Of a DNA stretch of 32,178 bases, positions 1 to 7,904 are shown in pieces; position 1 is the first letter of the stretch; every line of letters starts with the position of its first letter. The notes under the pieces are model-generated. The model made no database searches. It saw only the letters and a list, made by a program, of their open reading frames with translations, and had not been told where the DNA came from. Source of the stretch: CAZJLP01 sp964546955 (GTDB taxonomy: Bacteria > Verrucomicrobiota > Verrucomicrobiia > Opitutales > Opitutaceae); contig CAZJLP010000054.1 in assembly GCA_964546955.1 (NCBI GenBank), positions 1 to 32,178 of the forward strand. Direction: 5' to 3'. The translations under genes and the position numbers were made by a program.

Positions 1-337
1 CCTCGCCACTTTGCGCGGCTTACGAAGCACCGCTTTCGGCCCACGCATCGCGTGATCAAGGACCTGCAAGACCGAATCACCAGGATAGCTCGGTGGGGAA
101 ACGTATTAATCCAAGATCTGTTTCCTGTTGTATAACAAAGGCTAGCGAAATTCGACTGCACCCGGATGCCTTGTGGGCGTGGTGGCTCGGGCAACCTTTT
201 TCCAGGATCGCGGAATTCGCTCTTGCCAGGGGTCTCTCCGATCTCTGTTTTGGACCACTCGTTGCTACTCGGTAGTAACGGCAACCATTAACAAGTAACC
301 ATCAAAACGATCGCAAGGCGGCGCTTTTCGCCGACCT
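1..337. other. Region upstream of rpsB with no convincing gene
   Basis: No recognisable gene was found. The first plus-strand frame is open from the window edge to a TAA ending at 135, so it could hold the last ~44 codons of a truncated upstream gene. The encoded tail is basic and unfamiliar, and I cannot confirm it. Around 181-200 an imperfect six-pair hairpin followed by a run of T could be a weak plus-strand terminator. The promoter of rpsB-tsf should lie between there and 364. A TTGGAC (from about 250) and TAGTAA pair spaced 17 bases apart is possible but matches the consensus poorly. Confidence 0.3.
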
Positions 338-364
338 GTGTCTCGCTCGATACATAGATCACTC

Positions 365-1267
365 ATGAACGTTTCCGTTAAAGACCTGCTCGATGCCGGC
401 GTGCATTTCGGGCACCAAACCAAGCGCTGGAATCCCCGTTCGAAGCCGTATGTCTTCGATCATCGTCAGGGGATCACGATCATCGACCTCGGCAAGACGC
501 ACGAGCTCCTGAACAAGGCCTACACCTTCATCGAAGACACCGTGGCCAACGGCGGCAACGTCCTCTTCGTCGGCACGAAGCGCCAGGCGCAGGAAATCAT
601 CCGCGAAGCCGCGACTTCGACCAACATGCCTTTCTGCGTGGACCGCTGGCTGGGCGGCACGTTGACCAATTTCTCCACCGTCAAGAAGTCCATCGCCAAG
701 TACAAGAAGTACCAGCAGATGGAAACCAGCGGCGAGCTGGCCAAGTTCTCCTCCAAGGAAGAATCCGCGATCAAACGCGAGATGGGTCGCATGCAGCGCA
801 ATTTCAACGGCATCGTCGAGATGAGCGACCTGCCGTCCGCCATGTTCGTGATCGACGCCAATCACGAGGATATTGCGGTGGCCGAAGCCCAGCGCTGCGG
901 CATTCCATGTATTGGGCTCGTTGATACGAATTCCGATCCGACCAAGCTGTCGCACCCGATCCCGGGCAACGACGACGCAGTCAAGTCGATCCGAGTGATC
1001 GTCGAGACGATCATCGCCGCGGTGCAAAGCGGCCTCGCCCAGCGCGAGACCCGCCGTAGCACCCGCGGCCAGGCCGATCTCCGCGCCGCGAGCGCCGCGG
1101 TCGCCGCCGCCGCCGGAGTCACCGCGGAAAACGGCGAAATCGATCTCTCGAAAGTCGAACTGCCGCCCGAGGTTGCCGCAGTGGTCGAAGGCGAAGTCGA
1201 CGTGGTTGCCGCCGCGGCCAAGAAGAAGCCGCTGGCCCGCAAGAAGGTCGCTGCCCCCAAAGAATAA
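365..1267 (+). CDS. rpsB: 30S ribosomal protein S2
   Basis: Ribosomal protein S2 of the small subunit, which binds late in assembly next to S1 at the mRNA exit side. The 300-residue product opens with the classic S2 N-terminus (LLDAGVHFGHQTKRWNP), followed by the conserved blocks FVGTKRQAQ, DRWLGGTLTNF and the segment around PSAMFVIDAN. The core ends near residue 235. A low-complexity Ala/Glu/Lys-rich tail follows, which is often variable in this family. A GTG at 338 would add nine residues that do not look like S2, so ATG at 365 is chosen. tsf follows after 24 bases, the usual rpsB-tsf operon, and a strong terminator at 1941 closes it. The identity is certain; the exact start is less so because no good Shine-Dalgarno is visible. 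Confidence 0.97.
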   Translation: MNVSVKDLLDAGVHFGHQTKRWNPRSKPYVFDHRQGITIIDLGKTHELLNKAYTFIEDTVANGGNVLFVGTKRQAQEIIREAATSTNMPFCVDRWLGGTLTNFSTVKKSIAKYKKYQQMETSGELAKFSSKEESAIKREMGRMQRNFNGIVEMSDLPSAMFVIDANHEDIAVAEAQRCGIPCIGLVDTNSDPTKLSHPIPGNDDAVKSIRVIVETIIAAVQSGLAQRETRRSTRGQADLRAASAAVAAAAGVTAENGEIDLSKVELPPEVAAVVEGEVDVVAAAAKKKPLARKKVAAPKE

Positions 1268-1291
1268 CCAACCGATTCCTTTTATCGTACA

Positions 1292-1885
1292 ATGAGCGCT
1301 GTCGCTTCCGCATCCGCCGTCAAAGATCTCCGCGAGAAAACCGGTGCCGGTTTGCTCGATTGCCAAAAGGCCCTGACCGAGGCCAAAGGCAACATCGAGG
1401 AGGCCATCACCATCCTTCGCAAGAAATCGGGCGGCAAGGTCGACAAGCTGGCCAGCCGCGCGACCAAGGAAGGCCTCATCGAGAGCTATATCCATGTCGG
1501 CGGCAAGGTCGGCGTGTTGCTCGAGGTGAACTGTGAAACCGACTTCGTCGCCCGCAACGACGACTTCAAGGCGTTCTGCAAGGATGTCTGCCTGCAGATC
1601 GCTGCGGCGAACCCGGTTTACGTCAATCGTGAGGAAGTGCCCGAGGTCGAACTGGCCAAGGAGCGCGACATCGCGGCGGCGCAGGTCCAGGGCAAACCCC
1701 CGGCGGCCGTGCAGAAGATCGTCGAAGGCAAGCTCGAGAAGTACTACTCGACGGTTTGCTTGCTCGATCAGCCTTTCGTAAAGCTGCCCGAGAAGACCGT
1801 GAAGGAGATCCTCTCCGAGAAGATCGCGAAGATCGGCGAAAACATGATCATTCGCCGCTTCGTCCGCTTCCAGCTGGGCACCTGA
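1292..1885 (+). CDS. tsf: Translation elongation factor Ts
   Basis: EF-Ts, the guanine-nucleotide exchange factor that recycles EF-Tu-GDP. The N-terminal UBA-like domain (roughly residues 8-50) has the signature LREKTGAGLLDCQKAL. The exchange core carries VNCETDFVARND near residue 80-90, the motif that contacts EF-Tu. At 197 residues this is the short form of EF-Ts, with one core subdomain instead of two as in the ~280-residue E. coli protein. The C-terminal C-x-x-x-x-Q-P-F block (LLDQPFVK) and the final helix are present, so it is not truncated. It lies 24 bases after rpsB on the same strand and ends 55 bases before a strong intrinsic terminator, so the two genes form a closed operon. Confidence 0.97.
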   Translation: MSAVASASAVKDLREKTGAGLLDCQKALTEAKGNIEEAITILRKKSGGKVDKLASRATKEGLIESYIHVGGKVGVLLEVNCETDFVARNDDFKAFCKDVCLQIAAANPVYVNREEVPEVELAKERDIAAAQVQGKPPAAVQKIVEGKLEKYYSTVCLLDQPFVKLPEKTVKEILSEKIAKIGENMIIRRFVRFQLGT

Positions 1886-1940
1886 GCGTAGATCATAGAT
1901 CCGCAGTTTAAGTCGCGAGACTTAAGCCGATTTTCAAATG

Positions 1941-1970
1941 GCGCTTCACTCTTTGAGTGAAGCGCTTTTT
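1941..1970 (+). terminator. Intrinsic terminator of the rpsB-tsf operon
   Basis: A perfect 11-bp stem (1941-1951 paired with 1955-1965), a TTT loop and five T residues (1966-1970), 55 bases after the tsf stop. It also decides the next gene: an ATG at 1938 in the DUF983 frame lies at the edge of this hairpin and would encode a peptide of hairpin sequence, so the gene must start later. Confidence 0.9.
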
Positions 1971-1979
1971 GTTGGACTG

Positions 1980-2387
1980 ATGAAAGTCACCCGGGGACAG
2001 GTCGTCGCGCGAGGGCTGACCAATCGCTGCCCCAATTGCGGGGGAAAGACGCTGTTCAAGCCGGATTCGCTTTTCGAAGTCAACCGTGCCTGTCCCAGTT
2101 GCGGCCTGCGGTTCGAGAAGGACGAGGGCTTTTTCCTGGGAGCCCTCTCGCTCAACTACGGAGTAACGATCGTCCTTTTTCTTGTGCCGGTCTTGTTGCT
2201 CTATTTGGCGGATGCGATCGGCGGCAGGACGGCAGCTGTGCTGGCCGCGGTTGGCGCAGTAGGCGTCCCCATGTTGCTCTACCGTTCGTCGCGGAGCTGG
2301 TTTCTCATGAACTATTACGTCTTCCTGCCGCACCACCTCCCCGCGAACAAGGGAGAAGTTGCTCCCGGGCAGGATGAGAATGTGTAG
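1980..2387 (+). CDS. DUF983 family zinc-ribbon membrane protein
   Basis: A 135-residue protein with a four-cysteine zinc ribbon (CPNC at residues 17-20 and CPSC at 38-41) followed by FFLGALSLNYG and two hydrophobic stretches (about 62-80 and 86-102). That layout is typical of DUF983, a small inner-membrane family of unknown function. The start at 1980 is preferred over 1938 because the upstream codons fall inside the rpsB-tsf terminator. The chosen start lies only ten bases after the terminator's T run, so expression would need read-through, a very short leader, or a promoter overlapping tsf. The 3' end overlaps the convergent lipoprotein gene by 73 bases. Nothing nearby points to a specific role. 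Confidence 0.8.
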   Translation: MKVTRGQVVARGLTNRCPNCGGKTLFKPDSLFEVNRACPSCGLRFEKDEGFFLGALSLNYGVTIVLFLVPVLLLYLADAIGGRTAAVLAAVGAVGVPMLLYRSSRSWFLMNYYVFLPHHLPANKGEVAPGQDENV

Positions 2388-3385
2388 GGGGGGCTTTGCG
2401 TCTTGGGAGGCGTCGCGGTTTTTGTCATGTCGCCGGGCTGCGAGGCGTAAATGAATTCGGACGCGGCAGCCAAGCTCTCTGGCGTGCCTCCAATGTCGTG
2501 CGAGATCCGCTTTTCCCTCGTCACCAACCGCGTGAGCGCCAATAGACCGAGCGCCACGACGATGCCCGTTTCGAGGCCGCCGGCGCCGGTATAGCCGGGC
2601 TTGTGGGTAATTTGAATGTCGGCCGGGGCGGCTTTCGCTCGTTCTTTGAATTCGCCGAGCTGAGCCTTGAGGTTGGCAATCAATTCGCTCGTGGCTTCGT
2701 CGAAGCCCTTCTGCGCGTCGACACGCAGTTGGGTCGGGACGCCAATCGCCGTGGCTCCTGCCCTGACCTGGCTCGCGCCCGGGGCTCGGAAGAGAAGCCG
2801 TTGACTCGCGATGTCATAAACCGCGGCCTCCATCAACGTATGCGTGTCGTTCCGGTTTCCTTCCACGATGTACGCACCCACCACGGTCCAATAGGCCAGC
2901 GAGAAGACATTCTCCGCGGTAAACTGAACCTGGTCGTAGGCGACGAGGGCGATCACGTCGACCCCGAGCATGTTTTTGATTTGGTTGAGATTCTCGAAGC
3001 CTCCGCCGGCCCGAAGGTAGGAGGAGGGGACGATCTCGATGGACTGCACGAAAGGATACGCTTTGAACTCCGCCGCCACTCGCTGCATTAGCGCCTGCTT
3101 TTGTGTTTCCGAAAAGCCGGTGACGTTCGCGAGGGAGGGATAGCGCCCGTCGCTCCCAGGCGCGGGAACAAACGCGATGCCCACACGGAGAGGAAGGCTG
3201 AGCGCGGGAATGCGCTGATCCGCGACGGGCGTGTTTTTCCCAGGATAAAGAAAACCGATGACGCTGGTTGAACGGTAATGCTTTGTGCGGCTGCCGGTGC
3301 AGCCGGACATGGTCATGAGAATAGCAAATATGCTGAACAGCAATATGATGGCGATGGCACGCGGGCAATTCGATGACGCTTTCAT
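2315..3385 (-). CDS. Lipoprotein resembling the rhombotarget (GlyGly-CTERM) family
   Basis: A 356-residue predicted lipoprotein. The N-terminus has a hydrophobic signal and a lipobox ending MSGC, so the mature protein should be anchored by lipid. The body (LYPGKNTPVADQRIPALSLPLRVGIAFVP and following) resembles, from memory, the rhombotarget lipoprotein family, whose members end in a GlyGly-CTERM segment cut by a rhombosortase. Here a Gly-Gly pair (near 269) leads into a ~15-residue hydrophobic segment and TREKR (289-293), which fits such a signal. Unusually, the frame continues for 63 more residues of low-conservation sequence and runs 73 bases into the convergent DUF983 gene. That tail may reflect loss of the original stop. 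No rhombosortase gene is in the window. The lipoprotein call is firm; the family is probable. Confidence 0.72.
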   Translation of the reverse strand: MKASSNCPRAIAIILLFSIFAILMTMSGCTGSRTKHYRSTSVIGFLYPGKNTPVADQRIPALSLPLRVGIAFVPAPGSDGRYPSLANVTGFSETQKQALMQRVAAEFKAYPFVQSIEIVPSSYLRAGGGFENLNQIKNMLGVDVIALVAYDQVQFTAENVFSLAYWTVVGAYIVEGNRNDTHTLMEAAVYDIASQRLLFRAPGASQVRAGATAIGVPTQLRVDAQKGFDEATSELIANLKAQLGEFKERAKAAPADIQITHKPGYTGAGGLETGIVVALGLLALTRLVTREKRISHDIGGTPESLAAASEFIYASQPGDMTKTATPPKTQSPPYTFSSCPGATSPLFAGRWCGRKT

Positions 3386-3578
3386 GCGGTGATCGTCGCT
3401 TTCCCGGGCCGTGCCTCAACCACGAGAATCCCCCGAATTCGGCGGGAAAATGGGCTTGCGATTAAAAAATTTCTGGAGCGACGGCGGGCCGCATTTCCGG
3501 CGGGAGTTTGGGAGTCGGGGTTTAGAGTTCCGGGTTGCCGGAAGGCCGGGAGCGGACGCATGAGCGCTGCGTTTTCGA

Positions 3579-3646
3579 CTCGCTGGCGCTCGCCGCTACG
3601 GCAGACGATTGCGATCCTGCTTCTCGCTCGCGCTCGTAGCTACGGC
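3579..3646. repeat. Pair of 24-bp direct repeats in the intergenic gap
   Basis: Positions 3579-3602 and 3623-3646 match at 21 of 24 bases, in direct orientation, 44 bases apart start to start. Both contain GCGCTCG and GCTACGGC. They lie in the 276-base gap between the lipoprotein start and the end of the ABC permease gene. I saw no other gene or signal in that gap. A role as a degenerate dispersed repeat is only a guess. Confidence 0.5.
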
Positions 3647-3661
3647 TTGCGGAACTGCGCG

Positions 3662-4792
3662 TCAGTCGAGCGTCTGGCGGTAGCGGGCGACGCCGATCGT
3701 CATCGCGACCACGACGAAAATTGCGAGTGGCCAGATCTGCGGTCCGATTTCAAGCAGCCCATTCCCTTTGAGTAGAATGCCTCGGATGATGCGCAGAAAA
3801 TGGGTATTTGGCAGGCAGCTACCGATCCATTGGGCCCAGGCCGGCATGCCACGGAAAGGAAACATGAAGCCTGAGAGCAGAATCGAGGGGAGAAAGAAGA
3901 AAAACGCCATCTGCATCGCTTGCAGTTGATTCTTGGCCAAGGTGGAAAACGTGATGCCAACCGCCAGGTTCGCCGCGATGAAAAGCAGGGCGACGGCGTA
4001 GACCAAGGCCAAGCTTCCGACCATCGGGACGTGGAAGAGGTAGTGCGCGGCGACGAGAATCAACGTCACCTGAATGTATCCCACCAGAATGTAGGGCAGG
4101 ATCTTGCCAATCATCACTTCAATCGGGCGCACCGGTGTCGAAAGCAGATTCTCCATCGTGCCTCTCTCGCGTTCGCGCGTGATGGCAAGCGCAGTGATGA
4201 CGACCATCGTCATGGTGAGAACGACTCCCATCAGTCCCGGCACGATGTTATATTGCGTGATATTTTCCGGGTTGTAATGGGCGTGCACCTGAAAGTCGAC
4301 CGGACCTGGCTTGCCGCGAAGGGCTGCCAGGGGGCCATCCAGATCGCGATCGAAGATCGATGTTGCCAACACCCGCGCGGCCGCGATCGCGGGGCCGGTC
4401 GCGGCAGGGTCGGTTGCGTCCGCTTCGATCAGCACCGTCGGTCTTTCCCCGCGCAACAGACGCCGGGTGAAGTCCTCGGGGATATTGATGACAAATTGGA
4501 CTTCGCCCAGCTGCAGCAAACGAGCGGCTTCGGCCTCGGTCCCGGTTTCGCGCAGGACCGCGAAGTAGTCGCTCTGGCGAAGGCCTTGGATGAACGAACG
4601 CGCGAACGGCCCTTGATCCGCCACCCGCAGTGCCGTGGGCAATTGCCGCGGATCCGAGTTGATCGCGAATCCGAACAGCAGCAATTGCATCAGCGGAATG
4701 CCGACCATCATGCCGAAGGTAAGACGGTCGCGGCGCATCTGGATAAACTCCTTCAGCACGATCGCGGAGAGACGGTGAAAAGCGAAAGTCAT
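3662..4792 (-). CDS. ABC-2 type transporter permease (YbhS/YbhR-like)
   Basis: Membrane subunit of an ABC exporter, 376 residues. A first transmembrane helix (about 25-45, ending FGFAINSDPRQL) is followed by a long extracytoplasmic domain to about residue 185. Five or six further helices follow. The cytoplasmic element ERERGTMENLLSTPVRP with IGKILPY is the typical ABC-2 permease signature. The start overlaps the ATPase stop by four bases (ATGA), so the two are translationally coupled. In the E. coli cecR-ybhGFSR operon, which this locus otherwise mirrors, two permeases follow the ATPase. Here only one is present, so the pump is either a homodimer or has a partner elsewhere. Substrate is unknown; drug or cation export is likely from context. 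Confidence 0.88.
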   Translation of the reverse strand: MTFAFHRLSAIVLKEFIQMRRDRLTFGMMVGIPLMQLLLFGFAINSDPRQLPTALRVADQGPFARSFIQGLRQSDYFAVLRETGTEAEAARLLQLGEVQFVINIPEDFTRRLLRGERPTVLIEADATDPAATGPAIAAARVLATSIFDRDLDGPLAALRGKPGPVDFQVHAHYNPENITQYNIVPGLMGVVLTMTMVVITALAITRERERGTMENLLSTPVRPIEVMIGKILPYILVGYIQVTLILVAAHYLFHVPMVGSLALVYAVALLFIAANLAVGITFSTLAKNQLQAMQMAFFFFLPSILLSGFMFPFRGMPAWAQWIGSCLPNTHFLRIIRGILLKGNGLLEIGPQIWPLAIFVVVAMTIGVARYRQTLD

Positions 4793-5742
4793 GAGAAATT
4801 GTCCTTGGCCGTTTCCATCAGGCTAATGAAGACATCTTCGAGCCCGGGGTTTACCTTCTGCCAATGGTGTTGCTGATCGCGCACCGCAGCGACGGCAGCA
4901 TCGAGTTTTGCACCGTCGCGTCCGCTCACATGAAGAGTCGTGCCGAACGCGACGACTTGTTCGACGCCCGTCCGGCCATTGAGCGCGTCAGCTACGCGAT
5001 GCAGATGGGGTCCGCTCACACTCCAGGTCGTGAGTTTTGCCGCGACGACCACCTCTGGGACGGTTCCTTGGGTGAGCAGTTCGCCATAGGCGAGGTAGGC
5101 GAGGCGATGGCAACGTTCCGCCTCATCCATGTAGTGGGTGGTGATCAGCACGGTGAGGCCTTCCGCGGCGAGGCGATGGATCTCATCCCAGAAATCGCGT
5201 CGCGCCTTGGGATCCACGCCGGCGGTCGGCTCGTCGAGCAGAAGGAGCTGGGGCGAGTGGATCAGGCAAGCCGCTAGGGCGAGGCGCTGCTTCCATCCTC
5301 CGGAAAGCTGTCCGGCGAGCTGGTGGCTTCGCTTTTCCAGACCGAGGCGCGCGAGGCTCCGCTGTACTGCCTCGGCGCGATCGTCGACATCGTAGATCCG
5401 CGCGATGAAATCGAGGTTCTCCCGAATGCTCAGGTCTTCATAGAAGCTGAATTTCTGAGTCATGTAACCCACGTGACGTTTGATCTCCGCTTGCTGGCGG
5501 AGGACATCGTAGCCGAGGCACCTGCCCTGGCCTGCGTCCGGCGTCAGCAGTCCGCAGAGCATGCGAATAAAGGTCGTTTTGCCGCTGCCGTTCGGCCCGA
5601 GAAATCCGAAGATTTCTCCGCGGCGGACCTGTAGGTCGATCCCATTGACGACGGTTTTTTGACCAAAACGTTTGGTCACGCCTGACACGTCGACGGCGAA
5701 CGGCGTCTCGGTGGGGGGGTGACTGGAAGCCACAGCGTGCAT
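4789..5742 (-). CDS. ABC transporter ATP-binding protein (YbhF-like)
   Basis: Cytoplasmic ATPase of the exporter, 317 residues. All nucleotide-binding motifs are intact: Walker A GPNGSGKT (49-56), Q-loop glutamine near 96, signature LSGGW (146-150), Walker B LLLLDE (166-171) and the switch histidine (203, in TTHYMDEAE). About 90 residues follow the nucleotide-binding fold, as in DrrA/YbhF-type exporters. E. coli YbhF has two ATPase domains in one chain whereas this protein has one, so two copies would pair. It lies 11 bases after the membrane-fusion gene and overlaps the permease by ATGA. The family and role are clear; the substrate is not. Confidence 0.92.
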   Translation of the reverse strand: MHAVASSHPPTETPFAVDVSGVTKRFGQKTVVNGIDLQVRRGEIFGFLGPNGSGKTTFIRMLCGLLTPDAGQGRCLGYDVLRQQAEIKRHVGYMTQKFSFYEDLSIRENLDFIARIYDVDDRAEAVQRSLARLGLEKRSHQLAGQLSGGWKQRLALAACLIHSPQLLLLDEPTAGVDPKARRDFWDEIHRLAAEGLTVLITTHYMDEAERCHRLAYLAYGELLTQGTVPEVVVAAKLTTWSVSGPHLHRVADALNGRTGVEQVVAFGTTLHVSGRDGAKLDAAVAAVRDQQHHWQKVNPGLEDVFISLMETAKDNFS

Positions 5743-5753
5743 CGGAAAATAGG

Positions 5754-6716
5754 TTAACGTTTCAGTTCGACGTCCACTGGTTGGCCCGGATGAAGGTCCA
5801 CCGCCACAGCCGGTTCGACGACGGCCTCGACCAGAAAGACAAGCTTCGACCGGTTATCGCGGTTGTAGAGGATGGGCGGCGTGTATTCAGGCTTGGGCGA
5901 CAGGTACGAGACCTTGGCATCGATCTTCTTACCAGGCACTGTCACCACGACCGACTGGCCGGCCCTGATCGCGGCGAATTCGTGTTCCGGAACGAAGAAG
6001 CGAGCCTTGAGAGAGTCCGGGGGCAGCAGCGAGACGATGGGTGAACCCGCCGCGACGAATTCTCCTTCGCGATAGAGCGTGTCATAAACAAGCGCCGAGC
6101 GCGGCGCGCTGCGGGATTTTTGATCCACCGCCCAGTCCGCTCGCTCCTTGGCGGAGCGGAGCGCCGCGACTTCCGCCTCGGCGGCGGCGATGAGGTCGCT
6201 CCGTGAGCCGAGGTTGGCGGTGGCCAGCATGGACATTGCTTCTTGCATGGCCGCCACGTTGCGGTCGTGCGTCAGCCGAAAACGATCGAGGTCGTTCGCC
6301 GAGATGGAACGACTACTGAACAGCGCCTCCTGGCGTTCGAGCTCTCGCTTGGAGAGCTCCGCGGCGGCCTGGGCCTGAAGGAGACGCGCCTCGATGGTGG
6401 CCAGCTCGGTGGGTCGCGACCCTTTGCGCAAATCCTCCAGGCGAGCCTCGGCCGCGTGCAGGCGATTGATTGCTTCCTTTTGGGTGGCGATCTCTGCGGT
6501 GCGCTCGAGTGCGAATAAGGGGGAGCCGGCCGCGACGCGGCTGCCCTTTGCGGCCGCGAGGGACTCGAGTTGGCCGGAAAGCGGCGACGCGATGTGAACG
6601 AATTCTCCCTCGAGGTATCCCTGATAACCCCGAGGAGCCGCGGGACGACACCCGCTGGCCAAAAGAAGCAACCCGGTGAGGGCAACTGCCGTATTACTGT
6701 GCAAAGACCTTTTCAT
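5754..6716 (-). CDS. HlyD-family periplasmic adaptor lipoprotein (YbhG-like)
   Basis: Membrane-fusion subunit linking the ABC exporter to the cell envelope, about 320 residues. It begins with a signal and lipobox (LLLASGC, Cys23), then a biotinyl-lipoyl-like half (VHIASPLSGQLESLAAAKGSRVAAGSPLF). A long alpha-helical hairpin rich in Ala, Glu and Arg follows (about residues 70-185), then the second lipoyl half and a beta-barrel (GEFVAAGSPIVSLLPP). The frame is open upstream to 6863, but that part overlaps tetR and is not adaptor-like. ATG at 6716 has a good GGGAGGA ribosome site eight bases before it and gives a proper lipoprotein signal. The gene overlaps the 3' end of tetR by 23 bases, so it is expressed with its regulator. 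Confidence 0.9.
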   Translation of the reverse strand: MKRSLHSNTAVALTGLLLLASGCRPAAPRGYQGYLEGEFVHIASPLSGQLESLAAAKGSRVAAGSPLFALERTAEIATQKEAINRLHAAEARLEDLRKGSRPTELATIEARLLQAQAAAELSKRELERQEALFSSRSISANDLDRFRLTHDRNVAAMQEAMSMLATANLGSRSDLIAAAEAEVAALRSAKERADWAVDQKSRSAPRSALVYDTLYREGEFVAAGSPIVSLLPPDSLKARFFVPEHEFAAIRAGQSVVVTVPGKKIDAKVSYLSPKPEYTPPILYNRDNRSKLVFLVEAVVEPAVAVDLHPGQPVDVELKR

Positions 6717-7341
6717 AGTTTTTCCTCCCGATGGGGGTAAGCAGCCCGTTGAAAAAAAGATCGATGCCTTGCGGAATGACCTCGTGAGGCGCCAATTGAA
6801 GCCGTTCGATCGCCGCCGGTTGCATGAGCCCCTGCATCGCATGCAGGAAAAACTCGATCGCAAAGCCTGGCTTCACGGCTTTGCGCACCTGGCCTTCCTT
6901 GATGCCCAGGGCAATGAAGCGCCCGAACACGTAGGGGATGTTTTTTGCGCGTTGTTCCTCGATGCGCTGGTGCAGGTGTGGGGCGTAGCGCTGAAGATCG
7001 CGCAGGGTCCGGGCGTTCAGGGAAGAGAGGCGCTGGACGAGGCCGGTCACGAACCCGTGCAGTTTCTGCGCGAAGGACAGGGTCGGATGGTTGAGCATCG
7101 CGTCCGCATGCGCGCGAATATCGGAAACCGTTAAATCCAAAATCGCGCCGATGAGGGCGTCCTTGCCCGCGAAGTAGACGTAGAGCGTCTTTTTGCTCAT
7201 TCCCAATTCGGTCGCGAGGTCGTCCATCAGAAATCGCGAATACCCTTCGGCGAAAAAGTGAGGGCGAGCGCATCGAAGGATTCGCTGGCGAGTCGCATCG
7301 TCTTGCGCCGGCGTGGGATGGGGTCGGGAGGGAGCTGTCAT
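6694..7341 (-). CDS. TetR-family transcriptional regulator
   Basis: A 215-residue repressor. The N-terminal helix-turn-helix spans about residues 39-58 (MDDLATELGMSKKTLYVYF), the hallmark of TetR proteins. The rest is a helical ligand-binding and dimerisation domain with no clear ligand signature. It is the first gene of a four-gene minus-strand operon (regulator, adaptor, ATPase, permease), the same order as cecR-ybhG-ybhF in E. coli. It most likely represses its own operon until an exported compound binds. A matching inverted repeat lies nine bases upstream of the start codon, over the predicted promoter. Without a ligand-pocket comparison the inducer cannot be named. Confidence 0.9.
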   Translation of the reverse strand: MTAPSRPHPTPAQDDATRQRILRCARPHFFAEGYSRFLMDDLATELGMSKKTLYVYFAGKDALIGAILDLTVSDIRAHADAMLNHPTLSFAQKLHGFVTGLVQRLSSLNARTLRDLQRYAPHLHQRIEEQRAKNIPYVFGRFIALGIKEGQVRKAVKPGFAIEFFLHAMQGLMQPAAIERLQLAPHEVIPQGIDLFFNGLLTPIGRKNYEKVFAQ

Positions 7342-7349
7342 AAAACTTA

Positions 7350-7384
7350 GGAAACTTTAATCGTATTTTAAGTTTCCGAGTCAA
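7350..7384 (-). promoter_or_regulatory. Candidate TetR operator over the efflux operon promoter
   Basis: An 8-bp perfect inverted repeat, GGAAACTT at 7350-7357 and AAGTTTCC at 7370-7377, sits directly upstream of tetR. On the minus strand a TTGACT (7384-7379) just precedes it and an A+T-rich stretch with TACGAT or ATTAAA lies between or in the arms. A repressor dimer bound here would therefore cover the -10 region. The size (28 bp, A+T-rich centre) fits TetR-family operators; the assignment is an inference from position. Confidence 0.6.
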
Positions 7385-7489
7385 GAATGGGCGATCATTG
7401 CCGGCTAGCCCTTTGGTATTAGTCGTTATTGCTTCCCTATGGTGCGCGTTAGCGCAGTGGCGCGGCGCAGCCAGCTGTAGACTCGGCGA

Positions 7490-7512
7490 AGGCTGGCGGA
7501 GAGGGCGGGATT
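7490..7512 (-). repeat. Partial copy of the tRNA-Ser 3' end
   Basis: These 23 bases match 7654-7676, the CCA end, acceptor strand and start of the T arm of tRNA-Ser, at 22 of 23 positions, in the same orientation, 164 bp away. The match stops abruptly inside the T arm. It resembles an attachment-site duplication or a tRNA remnant. Nothing between the copies looks like an integrase or cargo gene. The rest of the 7385-7653 gap shows no gene I can support. Confidence 0.6.
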
Positions 7513-7656
7513 GGCGAGCGGAAGGCTCGGTCCTGTGGACTCTTGCTGCGCATGCCCCATCTCCGCTCTCTGCGGCGCTCCGTCGAACCCCGGTTCAAAT
7601 ACCACCCTCGCTGGGCAGAATTTGCGCAAGGCATGCGGAGGTCTTTGTGCTAGAGG

Positions 7657-7747
<91 letters not shown>

Positions 7748-7904
7748 TTTCAGGAAGGGATGACCGTAGGGGGCGCGGCCTAAATGGGAAGCAGAAAGTA
7801 GCGGTGATGTCGCGGGTAGGATTTATGGCATTAGCTACTTTTGATTAACAACTTACGGAGCGACTAACATAGTACGCCGCCCGCCAAGCCTTCGCGATCC
7901 CTGC

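Noticed and set aside
359..1495. Long minus-strand open frame across rpsB and tsf
   Set aside because: It is antisense to two certain genes, and its Gly/Asp/Leu/His-rich sequence is the expected mirror of G+C-rich coding DNA.
3389..3775. 128-codon plus-strand frame over the lipoprotein-permease gap
   Set aside because: Arg-rich without motifs, runs into the ABC permease gene on the other strand and covers a repeat pair. Treated as non-coding.
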